A DNA stretch of 42,186 nt from an uncultured Clostridia bacterium. Lineage in GTDB: Bacteria > Bacillota > Clostridia > Oscillospirales > Oscillospiraceae. A program made the position numbers and the translations under genes. Shown piece by piece: positions 9,652 through 17,049 of this stretch; the stretch's first letter is position 1; each line of letters starts with the position of its first letter. Location of the stretch: NCBI GenBank assembly GCA_937893605.1, contig CALBGG010000149.1, positions 1 to 42,186 of the forward strand, written 5' to 3'. Under the pieces are notes generated by a model that was not told where the DNA came from, searched no databases, and was given only the letters and a program-made list of their open reading frames with translations.

Positions 9652-10521
9652 ATGGGACAGAAAGTTAATCCTCATGGCATGCGCGTCGGCGTTATCAAAG
9701 ACTGGGATTCCCGTTGGTACGCCCGTGCAGACAAAGTCGGCGATCTTATCGTTGAAGACTACAACATCCGCAACTACCTGAAGAAGACCCTCTATTCCGC
9801 CGGTGTTCCTACCATCGAGATCGAGCGCGATTCCAACAAGGTACGCATCTATATCCACTGCTCCAGACCCGGCGTCGTTATCGGCAAGGGCGGCGCAGAG
9901 ATCGAGCGCATCCGCCTTTCCGTCGAGAAGATGATAGGCAAGCCCGTAGCGATCTCCATCGTTGAGGTCCGCACCCCCGATACCAATGCTCAGCTCGTAG
10001 CAGAGAACATCGCACAGCAGATCGAGAAGCGTATTTCTCACCGCCGCGCAATGAAAAACGCAATGGGCCGTGCAATGCGTATGGGCGCAAAGGGCATCAA
10101 GGTCATGTGCTCCGGCCGTCTCGGCGGACGCGAGATCGCAGGCGTTGAGCAGTACCACGACGGTACCATTCCTCTTCAGACAATCCGTGCCGACATCGAG
10201 TACGGCTTTGCAGAGGCAGCCACCACTTACGGCCGCATCGGCGTCAAGGTCTGGATCTACAAGGGCGAAGTCCTTTCCCAGACCCTGCGCACGACTCCCC
10301 GCGTGATGGATATGAACAAGCCCCAGGGCGAGCGTCGCCGTCGCGACGACCGCCGCGGTGACCGCCGCAACGGCGACCGCCGCCAGGGTGGATACAACCG
10401 TGATCGTCAGCAGGGCGGCGAGCGCCGTCAGGGCGGCTACGGCCAGCGTCCGGCAGGACAGGGCGGCTACAACCGCGGTCCCCGTCCGGCAGCTCCCGCA
10501 AAGGAAGGAGGCAACAACTGA
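9652..10521 (+). CDS. rpsC: 30S ribosomal protein S3 with Arg/Gly-rich C-terminal extension
   Basis: S3 forms part of the mRNA entry channel and its helicase. Residues 1-~220 are standard: the MGQKVNPHGMRVG start, the type-2 KH motif VIGKGGAEIERIR and the C-terminal domain with GRLGGREIAGVE. Residues ~228-289 are a low-complexity tail of Arg, Gly, Asp, Gln and Tyr with repeated RRQGGY and GGYNR units, ending AAPAKEGGNN. Normal S3 has ~210-220 residues. Such RGG-like tails can bind RNA non-specifically. The stop overlaps the rplP ATG by one base. Confidence 0.97.
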   Translation: MGQKVNPHGMRVGVIKDWDSRWYARADKVGDLIVEDYNIRNYLKKTLYSAGVPTIEIERDSNKVRIYIHCSRPGVVIGKGGAEIERIRLSVEKMIGKPVAISIVEVRTPDTNAQLVAENIAQQIEKRISHRRAMKNAMGRAMRMGAKGIKVMCSGRLGGREIAGVEQYHDGTIPLQTIRADIEYGFAEAATTYGRIGVKVWIYKGEVLSQTLRTTPRVMDMNKPQGERRRRDDRRGDRRNGDRRQGGYNRDRQQGGERRQGGYGQRPAGQGGYNRGPRPAAPAKEGGNN

Positions 10522-10952
10522 TGTTAATGCCTAAGAGAGTAAAGTACCGCAGAGTGCATCGCGGCCGCATGAAGGGCAAAGCAATGCGCGGTAACTTCGT
10601 TGCATACGGCGAGTATGGCCTCCAGGCCACCGAGCCGAGCTGGATCACCAGCAACCAGATCGAGGCAGCCCGTATAGCCATGACCCGTTACACCAAGCGT
10701 GGCGGTCAGGTCTGGATCAAGATATTCCCCGACAAGCCCGTAACCGCAAAGCCGGCCGAGACCCGCATGGGTTCCGGTAAAGGCTCTCCCGAGTACTGGG
10801 TCGCAGTCGTTAAGCCCGGCAGAGTGCTGTTTGAGATCGCAGGCGTTCCCGAAGAGGTCGCACGCGAGGCTCTGCGCCTTGCCAGCCACAAGCTGCCCTG
10901 CAAGACCAAGATAATTGCCAAGGGCGCTGAGTCTGAGAACGGTGGTGAATAA
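10521..10952 (+). CDS. rplP: 50S ribosomal protein L16
   Basis: L16 positions the A-site tRNA and is needed for late 50S maturation. It is 143 residues. It starts MLMPKRVKYRRVHRGRMKG, then GNFVAYGEYGLQATEPSWIT, the TRYTKRGGQVWIKIFPDKP core and GSGKGSPEYWVAVVKPG. The start shares a base with the rpsC stop and the GGAGG of the rpsC tail serves as Shine-Dalgarno. The Arg of GKMRGNF-type sequences that YcfD-like oxygenases modify is present as KAMRGNF. Confidence 0.97.
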   Translation: MLMPKRVKYRRVHRGRMKGKAMRGNFVAYGEYGLQATEPSWITSNQIEAARIAMTRYTKRGGQVWIKIFPDKPVTAKPAETRMGSGKGSPEYWVAVVKPGRVLFEIAGVPEEVAREALRLASHKLPCKTKIIAKGAESENGGE

Positions 10953-10953
10953 G

Positions 10954-11148
10954 ATGAAGGCAAATGAAATACGTTCCATGTCCGCAGCAGATCTCGAGAA
11001 GAAGCTCGTAGAGCTCAAGAAGGACCTTTTCATGCTCCGTATGCAGCATGCCACCAATCATCTCGATAACCCCGTAAAGATTTCCGCTGTACGGCGTGAC
11101 ATTGCACGAGTCAAGACCGTTATCCGCGAGAAAGAACTCGAGCAGTGA
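10954..11148 (+). CDS. rpmC: 50S ribosomal protein L29
   Basis: L29 is a small helical-hairpin protein next to L23 at the tunnel exit. The 64-residue product begins MKANEIRSMSAADLEKKL and contains the conserved KKDLFMLRMQHATNHLDNP segment. I chose ATG 10954, just after the rplP stop with GGTGG at the right distance, rather than an upstream in-frame start inside rplP. That longer version would add about 13 residues foreign to the family. Confidence 0.95.
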   Translation: MKANEIRSMSAADLEKKLVELKKDLFMLRMQHATNHLDNPVKISAVRRDIARVKTVIREKELEQ

Positions 11149-11162
11149 GGAGGTAAGTCAGA

Positions 11163-11426
11163 ATGAATAATGAAAGAACAACTTCCCGTAAGACTCGCGT
11201 TGGCAAGGTAGTGTCCGATAAGATGGATAAGACCGTCGTTGTCATCGTGGAGGATCGCGTCGCACATAAGACCTATAAGAAGATCATCGGCAGAACCTAC
11301 CGTCTGAAGGCGCATGACGAGAATAACGAATGCGGCATCGGCGATATCGTTCGCGTGATGGAGACCCGTCCTCTGTCCAAGGACAAGAGATGGCGTGTCG
11401 TGGAAATCGTAGAGAAGGCTAAGTAA
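11163..11426 (+). CDS. rpsQ: 30S ribosomal protein S17
   Basis: S17 is a primary 16S-binding OB-fold protein. It is 87 residues, with RKTRVGKVVSDKMDKTVVVIVEDRVAHKTYKKI and the C-terminal RPLSKDKRWRVVEIVEKAK. ATG 11163 follows GGAGG, 14 bp after rpmC. The length and order (rpmC-rpsQ-rplN) are canonical. Confidence 0.97.
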   Translation: MNNERTTSRKTRVGKVVSDKMDKTVVVIVEDRVAHKTYKKIIGRTYRLKAHDENNECGIGDIVRVMETRPLSKDKRWRVVEIVEKAK

Positions 11427-11438
11427 GGAGGCAGCATA

Positions 11439-11810
11439 ATGATACAGCAGGAAAGTTATCTGAAGGTTGCCGACAATACCGGCGCCAAGGAAATCAAGTG
11501 CATCCGCGTTCTTGGCGGCTCCAAGCGCAGATACGCAAGCATCGGCGACGTGGTCGTAGCTTCCGTCCGCAAGGCTGCTCCCGGCGGCTCTGTCAAGAAG
11601 GGCGACGTCGTCAAGGCGGTTATCGTGCGCACGGCAAAGTCCGTTCGCCGCGCAGACGGCACTTACGTTCGCTTTGACGAGAACGCAGCGGTTCTTATAA
11701 ACGGAACCGATAAGAACCCCCGCGGCACTCGTATCTTTGGACCCGTCGCTCGTGAGCTGCGCGACAAGGATTACATGAAGATCCTGTCCCTGGCTCCCGA
11801 AGTGATTTAA
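11439..11810 (+). CDS. rplN: 50S ribosomal protein L14
   Basis: L14 forms intersubunit bridges and binds the silencing factor RsfS. It is 123 residues starting MIQQESYLKVADNTGAKEIKCIRVLGG. It contains the RRADGTYVRFDENAAVLI strand pair and ends GPVARELRDKDYMKILSLAPEVI. ATG 11439 follows AAGGAGG. This is the first gene of the spc part, joined to the S10 part without a promoter or terminator. Confidence 0.98.
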   Translation: MIQQESYLKVADNTGAKEIKCIRVLGGSKRRYASIGDVVVASVRKAAPGGSVKKGDVVKAVIVRTAKSVRRADGTYVRFDENAAVLINGTDKNPRGTRIFGPVARELRDKDYMKILSLAPEVI

Positions 11811-11824
11811 GGAGGGCACAGAGA

Positions 11825-12130
11825 ATGAAAATCAAAACTGGCGATAAAGTTATAGTCCTGTCCGGCAAGGATAAGGGCAAGACCGGCAAGGTCATTTCCG
11901 CAGACCCCAAAAACGGCAAAGTCATCGTTGAGGGCGTCAGCGTAGCCACCAAGCATCAGAAACCCAAGAAAAAGGGTCAGGACGGCGGCATCATGAAGGT
12001 CGAGACCCCCGTGTATGTCAGCAAGGTCCAGCTCGTCTGCCCCAAGTGCGATAAGGGCGTTCGCGTCGGCTATAAGTACGTTGCAGACAAGAAGCTGCGC
12101 GTATGCCGTAAGTGCGGCGCAGAAATCTGA
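11825..12130 (+). CDS. rplX: 50S ribosomal protein L24 (zinc-motif form)
   Basis: L24 is an assembly initiator protein with an N-terminal KOW motif (residues ~3-30, GDKVIVLSGKDKGKTGKV). It is 101 residues. The C-terminal part carries CPKC and CRKC pairs, a zinc ribbon seen in many Firmicutes L24 proteins. ATG 11825 follows AAGGAGGG. The spacing to rplN is 14 bp. Confidence 0.97.
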   Translation: MKIKTGDKVIVLSGKDKGKTGKVISADPKNGKVIVEGVSVATKHQKPKKKGQDGGIMKVETPVYVSKVQLVCPKCDKGVRVGYKYVADKKLRVCRKCGAEI

Positions 12131-12148
12131 GAAAGGAGATAACTTACT

Positions 12149-12688
12149 ATGACCAGAATGAAGAAAAAGTACGTTGAGGAAGTTGCTCCTGCTCTGATGG
12201 AGAAATTCCAGTACAAGTCCGTTATGCAGATCCCCAAGATCGACAAGATCGTCGTATCCGTCGGCTGCGGCGACTGCAAGGACAACGCCAAGGCACTTGA
12301 CAACGTTATTAAAGAGATCTCCGCGATCACCGGTCAGCACGCCGTTGCTACCGTAGCACGCAAGTCCGTCGCTAACTTCAAGCTCCGTGAGGGCATGCAT
12401 GTCGGCGTTAAGGTCACCCTGCGTCAGGATCGTATGTGGGAGTTCCTCGACAGGCTGCTCAACATTGCGCTTCCCCGTGTTCGTGACTTCCGCGGTATCT
12501 CCGCAGACGCATTCGACGGCCGCGGCAACTACAGCATGGGCCTGAAGGAGCAGATCATCTTCCCCGAGATCGACTACGATAAGATCGAGAAGCTGCGCGG
12601 TATGAACATTGCGATCACCACCACCGCACAGACCGATGAAGAAGCACGCGAGCTGCTCAGACTCATGGGCGCTCCCTTCGCGAACTAA
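12149..12688 (+). CDS. rplE: 50S ribosomal protein L5
   Basis: L5 binds 5S rRNA and contacts P-site tRNA. It is 179 residues. Recognisable parts are IPKIDKIVVSVGCGD, ITGQHAVATVARKSVANFKLREGM, the RDFRGISADAFDGRGNYSMG loop and the C-terminal TTTAQTDEEARELLRLMGAPF. ATG 12149 follows AAAGGAG. In E. coli, S8 represses this operon through a site near the rplE start. No copy of that site was recognised here. Confidence 0.97.
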   Translation: MTRMKKKYVEEVAPALMEKFQYKSVMQIPKIDKIVVSVGCGDCKDNAKALDNVIKEISAITGQHAVATVARKSVANFKLREGMHVGVKVTLRQDRMWEFLDRLLNIALPRVRDFRGISADAFDGRGNYSMGLKEQIIFPEIDYDKIEKLRGMNIAITTTAQTDEEARELLRLMGAPFAN

Positions 12689-12701
12689 GGAGGAACTGAT
12701 A

Positions 12702-12887
12702 ATGGCAAAGAAATCTATGATTCTCAAGCAGCAGGCTCCTGCTAAGTTCTCTACCCGTAAGTACAATCGCTGCAAGATCTGCGGCCGTCCTCACGCTTAT
12801 CTGCGTGACTACGGCATCTGCCGTATCTGCTTCCGCGAGCTGGCTTACAAGGGTCAGATCCCCGGCGTCCGCAAGGCATCCTGGTAA
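12702..12887 (+). CDS. rpsZ: 30S ribosomal protein S14, zinc type
   Basis: This 61-residue zinc-binding S14 (type Z) starts MAKKSMILKQQAPAKFSTRKYNR, with CKIC and CRIC pairs as zinc ligands and ends GVRKASW. I use ATG 12702, which has AAGGAGG directly upstream, not the longer in-frame extension that runs back into rplE. The gene is followed by an unusual 350-nt spacer instead of the few bases normally found before rpsH. Confidence 0.96.
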   Translation: MAKKSMILKQQAPAKFSTRKYNRCKICGRPHAYLRDYGICRICFRELAYKGQIPGVRKASW

Positions 12888-12933
12888 TCGGACGCTCCGG
12901 ACGGGAAAAGCATCGCGTTTTGCTCAAAAAAGC

Positions 12934-12962
12934 TTGCAATGTCAGGCTGCTTGCGGTAAAAT
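12934..12962 (+). promoter_or_regulatory. Candidate internal promoter upstream of rpsH
   Basis: The -35 box TTGCAA (12934-12939) and -10 box TAAAAT (12957-12962) have a 17-bp spacer and an A/T-rich upstream stretch. Transcription starting near 12969 would give a leader of ~270 nt and uncouple rpsH onward from the S10 half of the cluster. Confidence 0.6.
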
Positions 12963-12994
12963 AGTATGATGCCAATTTTGCGGAAAACGAAGTT

Positions 12995-13237
12995 GAGATA
13001 CACCGAGAATATCGGTGTATCTCTTCGGCGGTTTTTCAAATATTGCCTCAAAAGCCGTTTTTGAGGCGTTTACCCCCGCAGTTTGAGCCCGAGACCTCGC
13101 ACGTCCGATCAACGTGTGACCGTCGAGCTCAAACTTGAACCGACGAAAGGCCGCAGCTAATCATGTATTAGTGCGGAACCTCGCGGTCATCACCGAGGGA
13201 GCGATCCCCGGTAACTTCTAAAAAAGGAGAAAAGATT
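12995..13237 (+). ncRNA. Structured leader RNA between rpsZ and rpsH
   Basis: Five hairpins follow one another. (a) GAGATACACCGA (12995-13006) pairs perfectly with 13012-13023, and GTTTTT follows at 13031. (b) GCCTCAAAA (13045-13053) pairs with 13059-13067. (c) AGTTTGAGC (13080-13088) pairs with 13127-13135 and encloses CACGT/ACGTG (13100-13104/13112-13116). (d) 13151-13161 pairs with 13167-13176, ten pairs with one bulged G at 13156. (e) CCTCG (13179-13183) pairs with 13194-13198, competing with GGGA-GCGA-TCCC (13197-13208). No credible reading frame exists. With the promoter upstream, this looks like a ribosomal-protein leader, possibly for S8. Together with the unstructured 12888-12933 it accounts for the 350-nt gene-free gap. 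Confidence 0.65.
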
Positions 13238-13636
13238 ATGCAGATCACAGACCCCATTGCAGATATGCTGACCCGCATCAGAAACGCCGGTGTAGCGAAG
13301 CATGAAACTGTCGATGTCCCCGCATCGAAGATGAAGAAAGCAATTGCTGAGATACTTCTTAACGAAGGCTACATCAAGAGCTTCCAGATCATCGACGACG
13401 GCACCCAGGGCATCATCCGCATCACCCTCAAGTATCTCCCCGGCAAGGAGAAGGCCATCCAGGGTCTTCGCCGTGTCTCCAAGCCCGGTCTGCGCGTTTA
13501 CGCAGGAGCAGACGAGCTGCCCAAGGTCCTCAAGGGCCTCGGTATCGCGATCGTATCCACTTCCAAGGGCGTCATGACCGACAAGGCTGCTCGCGCGGCT
13601 CACATCGGCGGCGAGGTCCTGGCATTCGTATGGTAA
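13238..13636 (+). CDS. rpsH: 30S ribosomal protein S8
   Basis: S8 is a primary binder of the 16S central domain (helix 21) and the classic repressor of the E. coli spc operon. It is 132 residues. Features are MQITDPIADMLTRIRNAG, the KMKKAIAEILLNEGYIKSF segment and the C-terminal STSKGVMTDKAARAAHIGGEVLAFVW, which holds the RNA-binding surface. ATG 13238 follows AAAAGGAG. It is the first gene after the structured spacer, which makes S8 the most natural candidate ligand for that RNA. Confidence 0.98.
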   Translation: MQITDPIADMLTRIRNAGVAKHETVDVPASKMKKAIAEILLNEGYIKSFQIIDDGTQGIIRITLKYLPGKEKAIQGLRRVSKPGLRVYAGADELPKVLKGLGIAIVSTSKGVMTDKAARAAHIGGEVLAFVW

Positions 13637-13651
13637 GGAGGAAAGCTAACT

Positions 13652-14191
13652 ATGTCAAGAATCGGTAGAGCTCCCATTACCGTCCCTGCAGGAGTGGAAG
13701 TTAAGGTTGACGGTCAGCACGTTTCCGTCAAGGGCCCCAAGGGCGCGCTTGAGATGAACGTAGCACCCACTATGAAAGTCGAAGTCGAAGCAGGCGTCGT
13801 TCACGTCACCCGTCCCAACGACGAGAAGATGAACAGATCCCTCCACGGCCTGACCCGTAGCCTCATCAACAACATGGTCGTCGGCGTATCCGAAGGATTC
13901 TCCAAGACCCTCGAGGTAAACGGCGTCGGCTACCGCGCAGCGAAGGAAGGCAAGAACCTGGTTCTGAACGTCGGTTACTCGCATCAGGTCATCATGCCCG
14001 AGACTGAGGACATCCAGATCGACGTCCCCAACCCCAACCAGATCATCATCAAGGGTATCGACAAGCAGAAGGTCGGCCAGTTTGCAGCAGAAGTTCGTGG
14101 CAAGCGCCCTCCCGAGCCGTACAAGGGCAAGGGCATCAAGTATGACTACGAAGTTATCCGCCGCAAAGAAGGCAAGACCGGCGCTAAGTAA
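13652..14191 (+). CDS. rplF: 50S ribosomal protein L6
   Basis: L6 lies near the sarcin-ricin loop and binds helix 97. It is 179 residues in two related halves. It begins MSRIGRAPITVPAGVEVKVDG and ends with the conserved RGKRPPEPYKGKGIKYDYEVIRRKEGKTGAK. ATG 13652 follows AAGGAGG, 15 bp after rpsH. Confidence 0.98.
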   Translation: MSRIGRAPITVPAGVEVKVDGQHVSVKGPKGALEMNVAPTMKVEVEAGVVHVTRPNDEKMNRSLHGLTRSLINNMVVGVSEGFSKTLEVNGVGYRAAKEGKNLVLNVGYSHQVIMPETEDIQIDVPNPNQIIIKGIDKQKVGQFAAEVRGKRPPEPYKGKGIKYDYEVIRRKEGKTGAK

Positions 14192-14207
14192 TAGGAGGTG
14201 TGCCTGA

Positions 14208-14567
14208 ATGATTAAAAGACCTGATACAAGAGCGCAGCGCATCAAGCGCCACGCAAGAGTACGCGGCAAGATCTCCGGCACAGCCGAAAGACCCCGCCTG
14301 AGCGTATTCCGCAGCGAAAATCACATTTATGCCCAGATCATTGACGACGTAGCAGGCACGACCCTCGTGTCCGCCTCCACCGTTGAAAAGGGCTTTGAAG
14401 GCAACGGCAGCAATGTCGAGGCAGCAAAGAAGATCGGCGCTCTCGTCGCCGAGCGTGCGCTGGCTAAGGGAATCGAGAACGTCGTGTTCGACCGCGGCGG
14501 CTACATTTTCCACGGCCGTGTCGCAGCACTTGCGGAGGGCGCCCGTGAGGGCGGCCTGAAGTTCTAA
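14208..14567 (+). CDS. rplR: 50S ribosomal protein L18
   Basis: L18 binds 5S rRNA together with L5. It is 119 residues with a basic N-terminus, the RPRLSVFRSENHIYAQIIDD strand and a C-terminal FDRGGYIFHGRVAALAEGAREGGLKF. ATG 14208 follows AGGAGG. The length is normal for the family. Confidence 0.97.
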   Translation: MIKRPDTRAQRIKRHARVRGKISGTAERPRLSVFRSENHIYAQIIDDVAGTTLVSASTVEKGFEGNGSNVEAAKKIGALVAERALAKGIENVVFDRGGYIFHGRVAALAEGAREGGLKF

Positions 14568-14586
14568 GGGGAGGAGGAAAACTATT

Positions 14587-15111
14587 ATGGCATACAATAA
14601 TGACAGAAGAGATCGCCGCAGAGACGAGGAAGCATCCGAGTTTGTTGAAAAGGTAGTTTCCCTCAACCGCGTCAGCAAGACCGTCAAGGGCGGCCGCGTT
14701 ATGAAGTTCTCCGCACTTTGCGTCGTCGGCGACGGCAAGGGGCGCGTAGGCTACGGCCTGGGCAAGGCAAACGAAGTTTCCGAAGCTATCCGCAAGGGTC
14801 TTGAGGATGCAAAGAAGAACATCGTTACCGTTACCCTCCAGGGCACGACCATTCCCCACGAGATCATCGGCGCTTTCGGTGCAGGCCGCGTCCTGCTCAA
14901 GCCCGCAGCACCCGGTACCGGCGTTATTGCCGGCGGCGCTGTCCGTGCAGTCGTTGAGGCAGCCGGCATCAAGGACATCCGTACCAAGTGCCTGCGCACC
15001 AACAATCCCGCAAATGTCGTTGCAGCAACCATGCAGGGTCTTATGTCTCTGCGCGACGCAGCTCAGGTAGCTGCCGTCCGCGGCAAGACTCCTGAAGAAG
15101 TTCAGGCTTAA
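14587..15111 (+). CDS. rpsE: 30S ribosomal protein S5
   Basis: S5 helps set decoding accuracy and lines the mRNA entry site with S3 and S4. It is 174 residues. An Asp/Arg-rich N-terminus precedes the double-stranded-RNA-binding-like domain (VVSLNRVSKTVKGGRVMKFSALCVVGDG), followed by the GVGxG-type loop and GTGVIAGGAVRAVVEAAGI. The spectinomycin-loop residues lie near VKGGR. ATG 14587 follows GGGGAGGAGG. Confidence 0.97.
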   Translation: MAYNNDRRDRRRDEEASEFVEKVVSLNRVSKTVKGGRVMKFSALCVVGDGKGRVGYGLGKANEVSEAIRKGLEDAKKNIVTVTLQGTTIPHEIIGAFGAGRVLLKPAAPGTGVIAGGAVRAVVEAAGIKDIRTKCLRTNNPANVVAATMQGLMSLRDAAQVAAVRGKTPEEVQA

Positions 15112-15123
15112 GGAGGACTTGAA

Positions 15124-15303
15124 ATGGCTAATCTTAGAATTAAGCTCGTCAAGAGCCTGAACGGTCGCCTTGATAAGCACATTGCGACCGCAAACTCCCT
15201 CGGACTGCACAAGATCGGAAACGAGACCGTCCAGCCCGACAACCCCCAGACCAGGGGCAAGATCGCCAAGATCGGCTATCTCCTCCAGGTAACCGAAGAA
15301 TAA
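15124..15303 (+). CDS. rpmD: 50S ribosomal protein L30
   Basis: This 59-residue gene opens at ATG 15124 after AAGGAGG and ends at TAA 15301-15303. The translation starts MANLRIKLVKSLNGRLDKH, then LHKIGNETVQPDNPQTRGK, and ends GYLLQVTEE, the standard small bacterial L30 fold. It fits exactly between rpsE and rplO as in most Firmicutes. Confidence 0.95.
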   Translation: MANLRIKLVKSLNGRLDKHIATANSLGLHKIGNETVQPDNPQTRGKIAKIGYLLQVTEE

Positions 15304-15317
15304 GGAGGAAAAGCATA

Positions 15318-15758
15318 ATGTATATTCATGAACTTTCTCCCGTAGCCGGCTCCACCCACGTTGACAAGCGCAAGGGCAGAGGCCACGCGACCGGCAACGG
15401 CAAGACCGCAGGCCGCGGCCACAAGGGCCAGAAGGCACGCTCCGGCGGCGGTGTCCGTATCGGCTTCGAAGGCGGTCAGATGCCTCTGGCACGCCGTATC
15501 CCCAAGAGAGGCTTCAACAATATCTTTGCAAAGCCCCTCGAGGCGATCAATGTTTCCGAGCTCGACAAATTCGAGGACGGCGCAGTTGTCGACGCAAAGG
15601 CTCTTCTCGACGCAGGCGTGCTTTCCAAGTGCCGCTATGGCGTGAAGATCCTCGGCAATGGCGAAATAAGCAAGAAACTTACTGTTAAGGCTTCCGCTTT
15701 TTCTGAAACCGCAAAAGAGAAAATTGAGGCGGCAGGCGGAAAGGCCGAGGTGATCTAA
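15318..15758 (+). CDS. rplO: 50S ribosomal protein L15
   Basis: L15 is a late assembly protein of the 50S subunit. It is 146 residues. The glycine/arginine-rich N-terminal extension (RKGRGHATGNGKTAGRGHKGQKARSGG) and GFEGGQMPLARRIPKRGF are diagnostic. ATG 15318 follows AAGGAGG. The stop is immediately followed by the GTG of secY, so translation is coupled. Confidence 0.98.
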   Translation: MYIHELSPVAGSTHVDKRKGRGHATGNGKTAGRGHKGQKARSGGGVRIGFEGGQMPLARRIPKRGFNNIFAKPLEAINVSELDKFEDGAVVDAKALLDAGVLSKCRYGVKILGNGEISKKLTVKASAFSETAKEKIEAAGGKAEVI

Positions 15759-17033
15759 GTGCTGCAGACAATGCGTAACGCATGGAAGATCATTGACCTG
15801 CGTCATAAGATACTCTTTACGCTCGTCATCATCCTCCTTTACCGTCTCGGTAATGCCGTTCCCGTTCCTTATGTCAACATCGATGCCCTCAACAGCTATT
15901 TTGCTCAGATGCAGAACACCGTTCTCGGCCTGCTGAACGTAATGAGCGGCGGCGCGTTCTCAAACGCAACGATCTTCGCGCTTTCCATCCAGCCGTACAT
16001 CAACGCTTCCATCATCATTCAGCTTCTGTGCATCGCTATCCCCGCACTTGAGCGCATGAGCAAGGAAGAGGGCGAGGAAGGCAAGAAGAAGATCGCCTCC
16101 ATCACTCGCTACACCACCGTAGCGATCGGCCTTATCCAGGGCTTCGCTTACTACTACATGATCATGAAGTCCGGCTTCCTGACCGCTGACGGCCAGGGCG
16201 TCTGGGCGGCTGTAGTCATCATCCTGACCTTCACCTCCGGCTCGGCTCTTATCATGTGGCTCGGCGAGCAGATCACGGAATTCGGTATCGGCAACGGCAT
16301 TTCCATCATCCTGTTTGCAAGTATCGTTTCCCGCTTCCCGCCGTCCCTGTATCAGATGATCACCAACACCGTAAACGGCACCGTGGCATGGTGGATAAAC
16401 GTCCTCCTGCTCCTCGGCGCACTTGCGATGATCGTTCTGATCGTTCTGATAAACGACTCCGAGCGCCGCATCCCCGTCCAGTACGCAAAGCGCGTTGTCG
16501 GACGTAAGATGTACGGCGGTCAGAGCACTCACCTTCCCATGAAGGTCAACATGTCCGGCGTTCTGCCCATCATCTTCGCTCAGTCGATAGCGACCCTGCC
16601 CGCTACCATCGCTGCGTTCACCGGCCACTCCGACAGCGCATGGGCAAGCACCACCAGCATTCCCTATGCGATCATCTACTTCCTGCTGATCATCTTCTTC
16701 GCGTACTTCTACTCCACTATCCAGTTCAACCCCGTGGAGGTAGCAAACAACCTGAAGAAGAACGGCGGCTACATCCCCGGCTTCCGTCCGGGCAAGCCGA
16801 CCAGCGAGTTCATCAAGAAGGTGCTCAACAAGATCACCCTGTTCGGTGCGATCTATCTGGGCATTATCGCAGTAGTTCCTATTCTTATCAGCCACTTCAG
16901 CACCTCCGCTTCTCTCAGCGGCATCTCCCTGGGCGGCACCTCGATAATCATCGTTGTCGGCGTTGCGCTTGAGACGGTGCGCGCACTGGAGGCACAGATG
17001 CTGATGCGCAACTACAAGGGCTTCCTTAGCTAA
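15759..17033 (+). CDS. secY: Protein translocase channel subunit SecY
   Basis: SecY is the membrane pore of the Sec system. It is 424 residues with ten hydrophobic segments. It starts MLQTMRNAWKIIDLRHKILFTL and carries the SIQPYINASIIIQLL plug-side motif and the cytoplasmic loop NDSERRIPVQYAKR that contacts SecA. FNPVEVANNLKKNGGYIPGFRPGKPT and the C-terminal YKGFLS are also typical. The start is GTG directly after the rplO stop, with GAGGTG inside the rplO end as ribosome-binding site. A downstream ATG (15771) would lose conserved N-terminal residues. Confidence 0.98.
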   Translation: MLQTMRNAWKIIDLRHKILFTLVIILLYRLGNAVPVPYVNIDALNSYFAQMQNTVLGLLNVMSGGAFSNATIFALSIQPYINASIIIQLLCIAIPALERMSKEEGEEGKKKIASITRYTTVAIGLIQGFAYYYMIMKSGFLTADGQGVWAAVVIILTFTSGSALIMWLGEQITEFGIGNGISIILFASIVSRFPPSLYQMITNTVNGTVAWWINVLLLLGALAMIVLIVLINDSERRIPVQYAKRVVGRKMYGGQSTHLPMKVNMSGVLPIIFAQSIATLPATIAAFTGHSDSAWASTTSIPYAIIYFLLIIFFAYFYSTIQFNPVEVANNLKKNGGYIPGFRPGKPTSEFIKKVLNKITLFGAIYLGIIAVVPILISHFSTSASLSGISLGGTSIIIVVGVALETVRALEAQMLMRNYKGFLS

Positions 17034-17049
17034 AAGAAGGTGCAGCGAT

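Noticed and set aside
12609..12701. N-terminally extended reading of rpsZ starting inside rplE
   Set aside because: The added residues are an out-of-frame translation of rplE. ATG 12702 has an AAGGAGG and gives the exact S14-Z length.
12888..13237. Possibility that the rpsZ-rpsH gap is a tRNA or an IS scar
   Set aside because: No tRNA cloverleaf with TTC loop and acceptor pairing could be drawn, and there are no transposase remnants or direct repeats. The ordered helices favour a leader RNA.
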